A stretch of 64,000 bases of DNA, taken from assembly GCA_903842575.1 (NCBI GenBank), contig CAIMMM010000154.1, forward strand, positions 1 to 64,000, in the 5' to 3' direction. The notes beneath the pieces are model-generated. The model had not been told where the DNA came from, did no database searches, and was given only the letters and a program-made list of their open reading frames with translations. The translations under genes and the position numbers were made by a program. Source of the stretch: an uncultured Bacteroidota bacterium. GTDB taxonomy: Bacteria; Bacteroidota; Bacteroidia; Flavobacteriales; Flavobacteriaceae. Shown here one piece after another: positions 38,563 to 50,000 of this stretch (the stretch's first letter is position 1; the number at the start of each line of letters is the position of its first letter).

Positions 38563-40281
38563 TTATGCCTTTATTTTTTTGTCTTTGAATAATATTTGGA
38601 AGAGTAAACCAAGAATAATCGTTAATGAAGCTCCTATAAAATTCAACCAAAGATAACCTAGTTTTTCTTGCCCTGTTGGATAAATATGAATGGTGTAATA
38701 ATAGATAAAGAATATGGTAGTTTGGCTAATAACAGCACTAAAAAAAACGGCGTTGGCTTTTATGTATTGTATGTAAAAACCAACTAAGAAAACACCCAAG
38801 ACGGTTCCGTAAAAAATGGATCCTACAATATTTACTAATTGGATTAAGTTTTCAAAGAGTGTTCCAACACATGCAAATAGTATGGCTATTATACCCCATA
38901 GAATTGTAAAATAACGAGTTGCATTTACATAATGCTTCTCTGATTTTTCCTCTTTTAAATTTCTTTTATAAATATCAATAGCTGTTGTAGAGGCTAATGC
39001 TGTTAATCCAGACGCGGAAGATGACATAGCTGCCGAAAGAATTACGGCTAATAAAAGGCCAATTAATCCTGTAGGTAAATAATGTAAAATGAAATAAATA
39101 AATACATAATCTTTATCATTAGTCTCTGCTTTTTCATCCACTTTTGTGATTATTTCCTTGGCTTGATCATGTAAATCGTTTTCTTTTTCTGAGAGTGAAA
39201 TCAATTTTTTTCGAAGAATTGGATTGTCATAATTTTGATTTAAATGGTCAATATAAAGCAAATTAAATTCTTTTTTTTCTTCGGATAAATCCATCAATTG
39301 CTTTTCCAATGCATTGTAATCTTTGGCATAGATGGATTTTTCTATTGCATTTTTATTAACGGGATTGAAATTTAATGGAACGGGATTAAATTGGAAAAAT
39401 ACAAAAACCATCACTCCGGTTAATAGTATAAAAAACTGCATGGGTACTTTTAAAAAACCATTCATGATTAAACCCATTTGGCTTTCTCTATCGGACTTCC
39501 CAGATAAATAGCGGCCAACTTGGGATTGATCGGTTCCGAAATAAGAAAGCATCAAGAAAAATCCACCCGTAATACCACTCCAAAATGTATAACGATTATT
39601 TAGATCGAAAGAGAAATCTAAAATATTCAATTTGTCATTAGCTCCAGCAATATGCATAGCATTGGAGAAAGTCATATCGTTTGGAAGCAAATGTAAAATA
39701 AGGAAAAACGTAATAAACATCCCGCTCATGATGACAAACATTTGTTGTTTTTGGGTAACATTTACTGCTTTTGTTCCACCCACAAAGGTGTAAATCATTA
39801 CCAAAATTCCAATGATAACATTAAGCAAAGTTAAATTCCAACCAAGTATGGATGACAAGATAATGGCTGGAGCATAAATAGTAATACCAGTTCCTAATCC
39901 ACGTTGTATTAAAAATAATATAGCAGTAAAAGAACGCGTTTTTAGGTCAAAACGTTGTTCCAGGTATTCGTATGCAGTAAACACTTTTAGACGATGATAT
40001 ATGGGAATAAAAGTCATGGAAATCACCACCATCGCAATAGGAAGTCCAAAATAAAATTGTACAAACCCCATGCCGTCATGGTAGGCTTGTCCCGGGGTTG
40101 ATAAAAAAGTAATAGCGCTTGCTTGGGTTGCCATTACCGAAAGCCCAACTGTCCACCAAGGTGTTTCTTTATTTCCTAGAATATATTCTTCAACATTTTT
40201 GCTTCCTTTGGTTTTATAAACACCATAGAAAACAATGAAAAGTAAAGTTACTATTAATACAATCCAGTCGAGTTGTTGCAT
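38563..40281 (-). CDS. Sodium:solute symporter
   Basis: SSS-family TM pattern; WWTVGLSVMATQASAITFLSTPGQAY; ALASTTAIDIYKR. Confidence 0.88.
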   Translation of the reverse strand: MQQLDWIVLIVTLLFIVFYGVYKTKGSKNVEEYILGNKETPWWTVGLSVMATQASAITFLSTPGQAYHDGMGFVQFYFGLPIAMVVISMTFIPIYHRLKVFTAYEYLEQRFDLKTRSFTAILFLIQRGLGTGITIYAPAIILSSILGWNLTLLNVIIGILVMIYTFVGGTKAVNVTQKQQMFVIMSGMFITFFLILHLLPNDMTFSNAMHIAGANDKLNILDFSFDLNNRYTFWSGITGGFFLMLSYFGTDQSQVGRYLSGKSDRESQMGLIMNGFLKVPMQFFILLTGVMVFVFFQFNPVPLNFNPVNKNAIEKSIYAKDYNALEKQLMDLSEEKKEFNLLYIDHLNQNYDNPILRKKLISLSEKENDLHDQAKEIITKVDEKAETNDKDYVFIYFILHYLPTGLIGLLLAVILSAAMSSSASGLTALASTTAIDIYKRNLKEEKSEKHYVNATRYFTILWGIIAILFACVGTLFENLIQLVNIVGSIFYGTVLGVFLVGFYIQYIKANAVFFSAVISQTTIFFIYYYTIHIYPTGQEKLGYLWLNFIGASLTIILGLLFQILFKDKKIKA

Positions 40282-40282
40282 A

Positions 40283-40390
40283 CTAAAAGAATATTTGCAT
40301 TAGAATAAAAAATATAGCAATATATATGAAGTTCACAACCAAAACCCAAGTATAACTATTTTTCCAAGTTGATTTGTTTTCTGTTCCCAT
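40283..40390 (-). CDS. 35-aa single-TM small protein between PIG-L deacetylase and symporter
   Basis: Hand translation MGTENKSTWKNSYTWVLVVNFIYIAIFFILMQIFF*; 1-nt gaps to both neighbours. Confidence 0.7.
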   Translation of the reverse strand: MGTENKSTWKNSYTWVLVVNFIYIAIFFILMQIFF

Positions 40391-40391
40391 A

Positions 40392-42890
40392 TTATTTCCC
40401 AATTGCTATCATATTTGCCAATAATCGAAAGGCACCAGGAACGCCTTGGGGCAATTCTCTAAAAAAGCTCAAACCCGTGTAAATATAATTTCCTTTCCCG
40501 TATTTTGCTACTAACAATGCACCATTTTTTGGTGTTTCTCCTTTGTCGTTGGCCGATAGAATAGGAGTGAAGTTAGCATCCCATTCGTTAGGATAATACA
40601 AACCTTGTTCTTGTTTCCAATTTTTAAAATCGTCAATAGTAATTTTATTTGGATAGTTTAAAATGGAATGATCTGGGTTTAGAAAACGAACTTCCACATT
40701 TTCTTCGGTAACTCTATCTCTAGAAATTTTTAATGGAAACGGCGCAATATTTGGCGTTACTAAATCGTCAGTTGTGTTGTATTGAACAATCATTGTTTTT
40801 CCGTTTTTTACAAAATCTAAAAGTATATTTTGTTTGAAAGCAAGTGCATTAACAACATTATAGGCACGAATTCCAGTCATTACAACGTCATAATCAAGGA
40901 GTTTTTCGTTTGTAATTTCTTCTGGTTTTAGGACGGTAACTTCATAACCCATTTGAGTCAAACTCTTAGGAACTTCATCACCAGCTCCCATAATGTAGGC
41001 GATTTTTTCATTCTTGGTTTTAATTTTCAAGCGAATAGCTTTGGCTTCAGCTGTTTTTAAAACCATTTGTTTGTAAATGTGTGGATAATTTATGTCAATT
41101 TTTTCTTTGTCATACGTTTTTCCATCAACAGTTACGATGCTTTTAATATTGATTTCGCTAGCTTCTTTTGATGGAAAAACTGTAAAAACCGCAATAATTT
41201 CTTCCCCTTTTTTAGCTAAAGTAAATGGAATTTCATTAGGTGAAACTTTCCAGCTTTCTGGAATATCAAGTTTTACATTACCTTGAACATTCTCTTTTCC
41301 AGCTTTTACTTTTGCAGTAATTGTTTTACTTCTGTCATTATTGAAAATATAAACTTTTTCAGGAATTGAGGAAGTAACAATAGGAACAATATCTAGCGGT
41401 TGATAAACTTCTCCTTTCACATCATCGGTGTATTTATAAACCACATTTTTTTCAAAAGAAATTTCAATCCCGTTAATTTCAATCCAAAACCCCACTTTTA
41501 CTTGACGTAAAACATCAGGAGTTCCAATTTTTTGTTGGTCATCAACATGATACATTCCAACAGTTCCTTTTTGATTCAGCCAATATGGATTTGTATATTC
41601 AAGTTCATTTGGAAGTTCCAAAGTATTGTTTTCCGTATAGAGAATGTTATTTTTAAGCTCAACTATTTTTTGCTCAGCTTTATAAACAGGAACAGCACCA
41701 ATGCCTTTTAATTTCATAGGTATGTTACTTCTGTTAATCACTTCAATTTTTACTTTTAAAGAACTTCCAGGCGTAGTTTCTTGATTTTCGGCAACAGCTT
41801 CAAGATATAAACCAGCACAAGAACCAATGATTTTTGTGATTTCTTCCGATTTAATATTTTTCCAATGTTCGTCTTCTAGTTTCTGAATTAAATCATAGGC
41901 TTTTACTAATTCTGGAATACTGACGGAAGGATTTTTAAAATCGAAGTTTTTCTCTACATTGTATAAGATATCGCCAATTGCTTTTCCTCCATTTATTCTA
42001 TTCCAAGTGGTATCAATGCCTTCAAAAATATTGGATTTATCGGTAGGCGTTACTCCTTTTAATAATTCTAAATATTCATCTTCTTCTCCTCGAGTACCAG
42101 TAGAACCAAAACCTTGTGATTGGTGACGACTTCTACTCAATGCCGCAATTTCTTGATTTGATTTTCCAACAGATTGATAGTAAACGCCCGTTTTTAAATT
42201 AATTAAGTTGGTTTTATCGGCTTTGTCAAATTTTTCTTTGCTTCCATAAAACCACCAAGATGTATTGAAAAATAAGCGTTTGGGTTGCCAAGTTTTTACT
42301 AATTTTAATTGATTTGGGAATATTGTTACGTCGTTTACTTTGTCGAAAGCTTCTACGCTCAACATGGCTGATGCGGTGTGATGCCCATGTGTTGTTCCGG
42401 GTGAACGATGATCAAATCGATTGATGATAACATCGGGTTGGAATTTTCTAATGGTCCAAATAATATCGCTTAATACTTGATCTTTATCCCAAATATTTAA
42501 TGTTTCATCAGGATTTTTTGAATAACCAAAATCATTGGCTCTAGAAAAAAATTGTTCTCCACCATCAATTTTTCTAGCTTCCATTAGTTCTTGAGTTCTA
42601 ATTAATCCTAGAAGTTCACGCAATTCTGGACCTATAAGATTTTGCCCTCCATCGCCTCTAGTTAATGATAAATAGCCAGTTCTAGCTTTCTTTTCATTAG
42701 ACAAATATGAAATTAACCTCGTATTTTCATCATCGGGATGTGCAGCAATATAAAGGACAGAACCTAAGAAATTGAGTTTTTGTATTTGATTGTAAATTTC
42801 AACAGCATTTGGTTTTTGAGGTTGCTGTGATACTACAATTTGAAAGGATAGAAGAAAAATAATGAAAGGACAATAGAAAAGCTTTTGCAT
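40392..42890 (-). CDS. PIG-L family deacetylase (large, exported)
   Basis: SVLYIAAHPDDENTRLISYLSNEKKARTGYLSLTRGDGGQN; signal peptide. Confidence 0.9.
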   Translation of the reverse strand: MQKLFYCPFIIFLLSFQIVVSQQPQKPNAVEIYNQIQKLNFLGSVLYIAAHPDDENTRLISYLSNEKKARTGYLSLTRGDGGQNLIGPELRELLGLIRTQELMEARKIDGGEQFFSRANDFGYSKNPDETLNIWDKDQVLSDIIWTIRKFQPDVIINRFDHRSPGTTHGHHTASAMLSVEAFDKVNDVTIFPNQLKLVKTWQPKRLFFNTSWWFYGSKEKFDKADKTNLINLKTGVYYQSVGKSNQEIAALSRSRHQSQGFGSTGTRGEEDEYLELLKGVTPTDKSNIFEGIDTTWNRINGGKAIGDILYNVEKNFDFKNPSVSIPELVKAYDLIQKLEDEHWKNIKSEEITKIIGSCAGLYLEAVAENQETTPGSSLKVKIEVINRSNIPMKLKGIGAVPVYKAEQKIVELKNNILYTENNTLELPNELEYTNPYWLNQKGTVGMYHVDDQQKIGTPDVLRQVKVGFWIEINGIEISFEKNVVYKYTDDVKGEVYQPLDIVPIVTSSIPEKVYIFNNDRSKTITAKVKAGKENVQGNVKLDIPESWKVSPNEIPFTLAKKGEEIIAVFTVFPSKEASEINIKSIVTVDGKTYDKEKIDINYPHIYKQMVLKTAEAKAIRLKIKTKNEKIAYIMGAGDEVPKSLTQMGYEVTVLKPEEITNEKLLDYDVVMTGIRAYNVVNALAFKQNILLDFVKNGKTMIVQYNTTDDLVTPNIAPFPLKISRDRVTEENVEVRFLNPDHSILNYPNKITIDDFKNWKQEQGLYYPNEWDANFTPILSANDKGETPKNGALLVAKYGKGNYIYTGLSFFRELPQGVPGAFRLLANMIAIGK

Positions 42891-43001
42891 AATAAATTCT
42901 TTGAATTAGCAATAGCTTCAAATGTAGCAATTAAATAAAAGGGGTAGTTTTATTTAATTTGAATTTAACAAAATTTTTGGCGAGATATAAAATTAAGACA
43001 A

Positions 43002-43391
43002 TCATTCTGTAGCTGCTGTTTGGTTCATAAATCGGCCTTTTGAATTATAAGGATATAATTTTTTGTGAATTTTTAGAAACTGTTGTGGATTTTCTTCCTC
43101 ATAATTTGTAATAGCAACTCGTGCTTTATTAAATAAAGAGTAGCCTCCATAATTTTGAGGAAGTTCAGCAGCAGTTTGCCATTTACCACTCATCTGGTAA
43201 TAATATACATTTTTCAAATTATCATAGTAGGCAAATAAATTTGGAAAATAGGAATAGCGAAGTTGACAATTTGTTTTTGGATCAATTGGCAATGAGGGTT
43301 TATCATAGCCTGGTGGCGGTGGTGCTTGCGCAATAGATGAATAGCAAGCTAATAGTAGTATCAGTAGGAATACAATTTTAGTTATTTTCAT
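43002..43391 (-). CDS. Exported hypothetical protein
   Basis: Signal peptide followed by APPPPGYDKP; 129 aa. Confidence 0.6.
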   Translation of the reverse strand: MKITKIVFLLILLLACYSSIAQAPPPPGYDKPSLPIDPKTNCQLRYSYFPNLFAYYDNLKNVYYYQMSGKWQTAAELPQNYGGYSLFNKARVAITNYEEENPQQFLKIHKKLYPYNSKGRFMNQTAATE

Positions 43392-43575
43392 GATTTACAA
43401 GTTTTGTTTTTTTTGAATTTTTGGGGAATCAAAAAGGGTTAAAATATATTTAGCTATAAAGCATGGTGTAAAAGTAAGGATAAAATTTTAAAAAAATCGA
43501 TTAAAAACATAATTAATCGTTAAAATACATATTTTTTAATTTTATTAGGGTAAAATTCTTAAAAAAATATAATTT

Positions 43576-44103
43576 TTAATCCGTGAATTCCTGGTCGTCG
43601 AAAGGTTGTTTGATAATCGAAATTCCTTTTTGAAGTAAAAGATTATTTGGATAGGTAATTAGTTCCCCGTTTTTTGTTTGAAGTAGTGTGTGAAAAGCAT
43701 TAATATCAATAATTTCAGCTTCAATTGGGAAATCTCTATCATGTACTTTTATTACATCACCAATTTTAAATGGAAATGAAAAAAATAAAATTATTCCAGA
43801 TGTAATATTACTAAGAATGGACCATTGGGCGAACATAGCAACACCAACAACAGTAGCAATAGAGGAAAGGGTTAAGAATATATCATCTGTTTTAACTCCC
43901 CAAATTACAATCAAAGCAATTGTAGCTAAAATATTTATCAATAAGTGAATATATTTTATCACTAAATTGGTTCTATATTCGATGATAGCACTAGATTTTG
44001 CATACCTTCTCACCAATCGCGCAATGATAAGTCGCAAAATAATTATTAAAATAAGTATTACTCCGGTTGCAATAATTTCTTTAGTAAAATTGGTAAAAAA
44101 CAT
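43576..44103 (-). CDS. MscS-type mechanosensitive ion channel family protein
   Basis: SNITSGIILFFSFPFKIGDVIKVHDRDFPIEAEIIDINAFHTLLQTKNGELITYPNN. Confidence 0.88.
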   Translation of the reverse strand: MFFTNFTKEIIATGVILILIIILRLIIARLVRRYAKSSAIIEYRTNLVIKYIHLLINILATIALIVIWGVKTDDIFLTLSSIATVVGVAMFAQWSILSNITSGIILFFSFPFKIGDVIKVHDRDFPIEAEIIDINAFHTLLQTKNGELITYPNNLLLQKGISIIKQPFDDQEFTD

Positions 44104-44113
44104 AATTTTAAGT

Positions 44114-44695
44114 TTAAATATTATTTAAATGGTCGTAAACCAAATGCGTTGGTAAACCAACAACATTAGTGTAGGATCCTTCAATTTTTGAGATACCAAC
44201 AAGTCCAATCCAATCCTGAATACCATAAGCGCCCGCTTTATCAAAGGGTTTGTAGTTGTCAAGGTAATAACAAATTTCGTCTTCGGTTAATGTATTGAAT
44301 GTTACTTTTGTAATATCAAAAACGGTTTCTGTTTTAGTAATTGTTTTGAAACATACCGAAGTGATGACTTCATGTGTTTCGTTAGATAAAGATTTTAAAA
44401 TTTGAACGGCATCCTCATAATCCTTAGGTTTTCCTAATGCTTTTCCGTTTAACCAAACAATGGTGTCACTTGTAATTAAAATGTCTTTGGGTTGTAACTC
44501 CCCTTCAAATGCTTGAGATTTTAGAACTGCTAAATAGTCAGTGATTTCAACCCCTTTTAAATTATCGGGATAAATTTCTTCAATTTCTTTTAATCGAATT
44601 TCAAAATCAAGGTCCATATCTTTAAAAAACTGCTGTCTTCTTGGAGAACCTGATGCTAAAATGATTTTATAGTTTTTTAATTTTTCACTAAGCAT
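44114..44695 (-). CDS. Maf-like nucleotide pyrophosphatase
   Basis: IILASGSPRRQQFFKDM; ITSDTIVWLNGKALGKP; AGAYGIQDW. Confidence 0.92.
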   Translation of the reverse strand: MLSEKLKNYKIILASGSPRRQQFFKDMDLDFEIRLKEIEEIYPDNLKGVEITDYLAVLKSQAFEGELQPKDILITSDTIVWLNGKALGKPKDYEDAVQILKSLSNETHEVITSVCFKTITKTETVFDITKVTFNTLTEDEICYYLDNYKPFDKAGAYGIQDWIGLVGISKIEGSYTNVVGLPTHLVYDHLNNI

Positions 44696-45614
44696 TATAT
44701 CTAATGTTTAAATTGATAATCAAAATGGAAAGGATACCAAAGAAAATGACTAATTTTAATACATTACTTATTAATTTAAAATCTTCTTGTATTTTGGCCG
44801 ACCACATTTTTATTAAGCAAAAAAACATTGGTCCAACAACTAAAATCAAAGCATAAAGTGTTGCGAAATATAATTTGAAAGCCATCAAATTACTATTGAT
44901 ATAAAAGAGTAAAACGGCTATTGAAATTGCCAATAATCCAAAAGTAATCTTCGAGGTTCTTTCTATTCCAAGTGCAATTGGCAAAGTGCTCATTCCTTGA
45001 TTGTAATCGCCATTTACGTCTTCCATATCTTTTGCTATTTCACGTATAAAATTTACTATAAAAGCAAAAATTGCATAGTCTAAAAGTATTTTAAACATAA
45101 TGCTCATTATGGCTTGATTTCCTTCATAGGTTGCAGGAAGTAAATCAAAAACACCAATGATAACCACACTTATGGAAAGGAGTAAAGCCACAATAATATT
45201 ACCTACTAAAAGCATTTGTTTCAAACTGGTGGCATAAAGGTATAAAGTGGCTGCAATCAATATAAAAATGGCGGCAAAGCTTGGTTTTTGGATTACATTG
45301 GATAAATAAAATCCAATACCAACGCCCATTACATTTAATGCTACATAGATATTATAAGCCATGGTTTCGGAAATGCTTTTCCCAATAATCACTTCGTTTG
45401 GGTTGTTGTCATTATCGGTTTCTTGATCCATAATGTCATTAATAACATAACCTGCGGCTGCAATTAATACTGTAGATAAAACTAATAATCCATATTGCCA
45501 ATCCGCCAAGGATAAATAAATGTTTTGCAATTTTAAAAATCCATAACGGAAAATTAACTGCATAAATACTAGTAATAATAGATTTTGGTAACGAACGAGT
45601 TTTAAGTATTTCAT
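44688..45614 (-). CDS. UbiA-family prenyltransferase (geranylgeranylglycerol-phosphate geranylgeranyltransferase-like)
   Basis: UbiA motif YVINDIMDQETDNDNNP; multi-TM. Confidence 0.8.
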   Translation of the reverse strand: MKYLKLVRYQNLLLLVFMQLIFRYGFLKLQNIYLSLADWQYGLLVLSTVLIAAAGYVINDIMDQETDNDNNPNEVIIGKSISETMAYNIYVALNVMGVGIGFYLSNVIQKPSFAAIFILIAATLYLYATSLKQMLLVGNIIVALLLSISVVIIGVFDLLPATYEGNQAIMSIMFKILLDYAIFAFIVNFIREIAKDMEDVNGDYNQGMSTLPIALGIERTSKITFGLLAISIAVLLFYINSNLMAFKLYFATLYALILVVGPMFFCLIKMWSAKIQEDFKLISNVLKLVIFFGILSILIINLNIRYNA

Positions 45615-45657
45615 TTATTGTTGATTCGGTAATTTTAAGGTTTGTTAATAGGTAATC

Positions 45658-46191
45658 TTAATCGTGTTTTCCATTATAATACAAATGCCATTTGCCTTGT
45701 ACTTTCATGACTTGTTCCACAACTTCCCGAACAGCTCCTTTTCCTCCATTTTTATGTGAGATATATTTAGAGATAGCTTTAATTTCTGGGCTTGCATCTT
45801 GAGGACAAGTAGGTAAACCTACCAATTGCATTACATGGTAATCGGGAATATCATCACCCATATACAGTACGTTTTCGGGTTTTATATTGTACAATTCTAC
45901 ATATTCTTTAAAGGTTGCTACTTTATCTGGTGATGCCAAATGAATATCGGTAATGCCCAAATTTTTCAATCTTATTCTCACGCCATCATTGTTTCCTCCT
46001 GAGATAATGCAAACATTGTAGCCACTTTCAATTGCCGCTTTCATGGCAAAACCATCACGAATATTCATTACTCTAAGCATTTCTCCAGTTTGTGTGACAT
46101 GGACTGAATTGTCGGTTAAAACACCATCTACATCAAAAATGAAGGTTGTGATGTTATTCAAAATTTCTTTATAGCTTTTTGTCATTTTCAA
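45658..46191 (-). CDS. KdsC-like HAD phosphatase
   Basis: TFIFDVDGVLTDNSVHV; MGDDIPDYHVM. Confidence 0.85.
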   Translation of the reverse strand: MKMTKSYKEILNNITTFIFDVDGVLTDNSVHVTQTGEMLRVMNIRDGFAMKAAIESGYNVCIISGGNNDGVRIRLKNLGITDIHLASPDKVATFKEYVELYNIKPENVLYMGDDIPDYHVMQLVGLPTCPQDASPEIKAISKYISHKNGGKGAVREVVEQVMKVQGKWHLYYNGKHD

Positions 46192-46930
46192 TAATAGCTT
46201 TTGTTAGTATTTTATAAATTTCTTTTTGATTTTCATTGGTTAAAAAATTCAAATGCGAATTTATAGTTTGTGTGTCTTTTCTTTTAGCTGGTCCAGTTTG
46301 AGCCTCATTGGGTGATAAACTTATAATTTTATTTGCAGTTTCTTGTATTAAAGGCTTTAATATATCAAAAGGCAAATTATTTTCATTGCAAATTTCATTA
46401 CCGATTAGGTACAAATGATTGACAAAATTATTCGCAAAAACTGCCGCTACATGCAATGCTTTTCGCTGTTCGGAATTGATGTTGTAGACCTTATCGGATA
46501 TTGATTTTGCTACTATTTCAAGAATTGTTAAATCTTCAGTATTCGTGGCTTCCAAACAAATTGGTATTGTTTTAAAATCTACTTCTTTTGATTTTGAAAA
46601 AGTTTGCAACGGATAAAAACCTGCTTTTCTGTTTTTATCATCTAAATCATTCATCGCTACGCTTCCTGAGGAATGCGCTACTAATTTATTTTTGAAAGGG
46701 ATTTTACTAGATACAGATTTTATTGCATCGTCAGAAACAGCTATAATAAATAAGTCAGCTGCTTTTAAATCAGCATAATTACTTGTAATTTTATCCTTGG
46801 ATATCAAATGAGATACAGCTTCTTTATTTCTAGAAAACACTTGAACCAACTCAATTTCAGTCGTTTTAGTAAACGCTTTAATAAGATGTTGGGCTACATT
46901 TCCAGAACCAATAATAGATACTTGAATCAT
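46169..46930 (-). CDS. Rossmann-like/DUF2520 domain protein
   Basis: VSIIGSGNVAQHLIKAF; LVAHSSGSV; HVAAVFANNFVNHLY. Confidence 0.85.
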   Translation of the reverse strand: MIQVSIIGSGNVAQHLIKAFTKTTEIELVQVFSRNKEAVSHLISKDKITSNYADLKAADLFIIAVSDDAIKSVSSKIPFKNKLVAHSSGSVAMNDLDDKNRKAGFYPLQTFSKSKEVDFKTIPICLEATNTEDLTILEIVAKSISDKVYNINSEQRKALHVAAVFANNFVNHLYLIGNEICNENNLPFDILKPLIQETANKIISLSPNEAQTGPAKRKDTQTINSHLNFLTNENQKEIYKILTKAIIENDKKL

Positions 46931-47086
46931 GTGGCAAAATTATCAAAATTAATTTGACTTTTTATTTAATTTTCAAGTTTTAAAAATAGGTTAAAAAACT
47001 CTTAAAACCTTTTGAGAATAAATAATAAATAGACTTTTTTAAACTATTTTTGTACAACTTTTAAAAAAATAGTTAACTCCCTTCTC

Positions 47087-50000
47087 ATGGAAAAAAAGAT
47101 ATTCTCAATTTTGTTCTCTACACGTTTAATGGCAATATTGTTTCTAACCTATGCTGCAGCAATGGCTACAGGAACATTTATTGAAAGTGCCTATAATACA
47201 GATACGGCAAGGATAATTATCTATAATTCATGGTGGTTTGAAGCCATACATTTATTTTTTATAATTAACTTCATTGGTAATATTAAGCGTTATCAGTTAT
47301 TAAAAAAGGAAAAATGGGCAACGTTACTATTGCATCTATCTTTTATTTTTATTATTAGCGGAGCAATAATTACGCGTTACATCAGCTTTGAAGGGATGAT
47401 GCCCATTAGAGAAGGTGCAACTTCCAGCCAGTTTTTTTCTGATAAAAATTTTCTAACTGTTTTTGTTGATGGTGATTATAAAGGACAATTAAAACGTCGC
47501 ATCTTCGAAAAACCTTTATTACTTTCTCAAGTAACTAATAACAATTTTTCTATTGATGAAAAGTTTGACGAAACACCATTCGAAATCAATTATAAGAATT
47601 TTGTAATGGATGCCAAAGAGTTCATACTTCCCAAAAATGACGGAAATGTTTATTTAAAATTAGTTGAATCTAGTGATGGTTCCCGACATGAGCATATGTT
47701 AAAATCGGGGGAAATGCAAAATATTCATAATTTGCTTTTTGCGGTAGATATTCCAACAAAAGGTGCGATAAATATCAACACCAAAACCAATACCATCTAT
47801 GCTCCGTTTGAAGGTCAATTTATGAGAATGGCAGATAAACTTCAAGGAAAAGTTGCTAAAGATTCTGTTCAACCTTTAATGTATCGCTCTTTGTATAATC
47901 TTGGAGGAGCACAATTTGTATTACCTGATGCTCCAGTGAAAGGAGTAAAATCTTTTAAATCAAGTGGTGATTATAAAAATAAAAAAGGAGATGATGCTTT
48001 AACGTTGACTCTTGAATCGGAAGGGCAGAAAAAGGAAATCACACTTATTGGTTCAAAAGGGAGAATTGGCGAGCCGCAGATTGTGAAACTGGGAAAATTA
48101 GATTTTACGGTATTTTACGGAAGTAAAGTTTACAAATTGCCTTTTAAAGTTAAGTTGAATGATTTTATAGCTTCAAAATACCCAGGAACCACGAGAAGTT
48201 ATTCATCCTATGAAAGTAAAGTTACTGTTATGGATTCCACTACAAAATTTGATGCACGTATTTATATGAACCATATTTTAGACTACCAAGGGTTTCGTTT
48301 GTTTCAAGCATCCTTTGATCCCGATGAAAAAGGAACTGTGCTTTCTGTGAACCATGATTATTGGGGAACTTTGATAACCTATATTGGTTATTTTATGTTG
48401 TTTTTTGCATTGATGTCTATCTTGTTTACTAAACATTCTCGTTTTGCTGATTTGAAAAGAAAGTTGGAAAACGTGAAATCCAAAAAAGCAAAATTGGTTT
48501 CTATTATGATTTTATTAATGTCTTTCAATGGTTTTTCGCAAAATCATTCCATGCACAATACTAAAATTAATTATTTAGATTCAATACAAAAATATAAGGT
48601 TCCCGAATTGCAAGCCGAGAAATTTGGTCGTTTAATCATTCAGGATGATGGAGGAAGAATGAAGCCCGTCAATACTTTTTCATCGGAATTGTTACGAAAA
48701 GTAAGCAAAAAAGACAATTATAATGGAATGAATTCGGACCAAGTTTTCTTGTCAATGAAGCAGTTTCCATTTGCATGGATCGAATTCCCTTTGATTTACA
48801 TTAAAAATGGTAATGACAGCATTCGAAAAATAATAGGAGCAAGGGCAGAAGATAAATATGTTCCTTTTAAAAGTTTTTTTGATGACAAAGGAAATTATAA
48901 ATTATCGACTTATTTGGATGAAGCCTACAAAGCAGTAATTCCAAATCAATTTCAAAAAGACTTTATTGAAACCGATAAGAAAGTGAATCTTTTAAATTCG
49001 GCATTATTTGGAAGTATTGTAAAAATATATCCAGTTCCTGGTGATAAAAACAACAAATGGGTTTCCAATTTAGAGTTAAATCAACCAACGGGAACCACAT
49101 TGGACACCATAAAGTCGGCTTTTCCATTGTATTTAGAAGCATTAGCAAATGCTGTCAAAACCAAAGATTACACTATGGCAAATACCATGATTTTAGGAAT
49201 AGAAAAATTTCAGAAGAAATATGGTAGCGCCGTCAGACCAAGCGAAGAAAAAATTACTGCCGAAATTACCTATAACAAATATGATATTTTTAAAAACCTG
49301 TTTTGGTTGTATATGACCATTGGCTGTATCATGTTATTATTCGTAATTGTCAATATCTTCTTTGAGAGTAAAGGATTAAGAATAGTAATCAATGGATTTC
49401 ACATTCTGATTGCTTTACTTTTTGTATTGCATACTTTAGGATTAGTAGCCCGTTGGTATATATCGGGACACGCTCCTTGGAGTGATGCTTATGAAAGTAT
49501 GATTTATGTAGCTTGGGCAACCATGTTTTTTACTTTAGTATTCGATAGAAAATCAAAACTAACCGTTGCCTCAGGAACCTTTGTTGCTTCCATGATTTTG
49601 ATGATTGCGCATTGGAATTGGATGGATCCGGCAATTGCTAATTTGCAACCGGTTTTAAATTCCTATTGGTTGATGATACACGTTGCCGTAATTGTAGCGA
49701 GTTATGGACCGTTTACTTTGGCTATGGTATTAGGTTTGGTCTCTCTAATTTTGATGCTTTTCGTCAATGAAAAAAATAAGGTTAAAATGAAATTGCACAT
49801 TGAAGAGATTACCTATATCAATGAAATGGCTTTGACTATTGGATTGGTGATGCTTACCATTGGAAACTTCCTTGGCGGACAATGGGCCAATGAAAGTTGG
49901 GGAAGATATTGGGGTTGGGATCCAAAAGAAACCTGGGCTTTAATTAGTATTATGATTTATGCTTTTGTGATTCATGCACGATTTGTTCCGGCTTTGCGAG

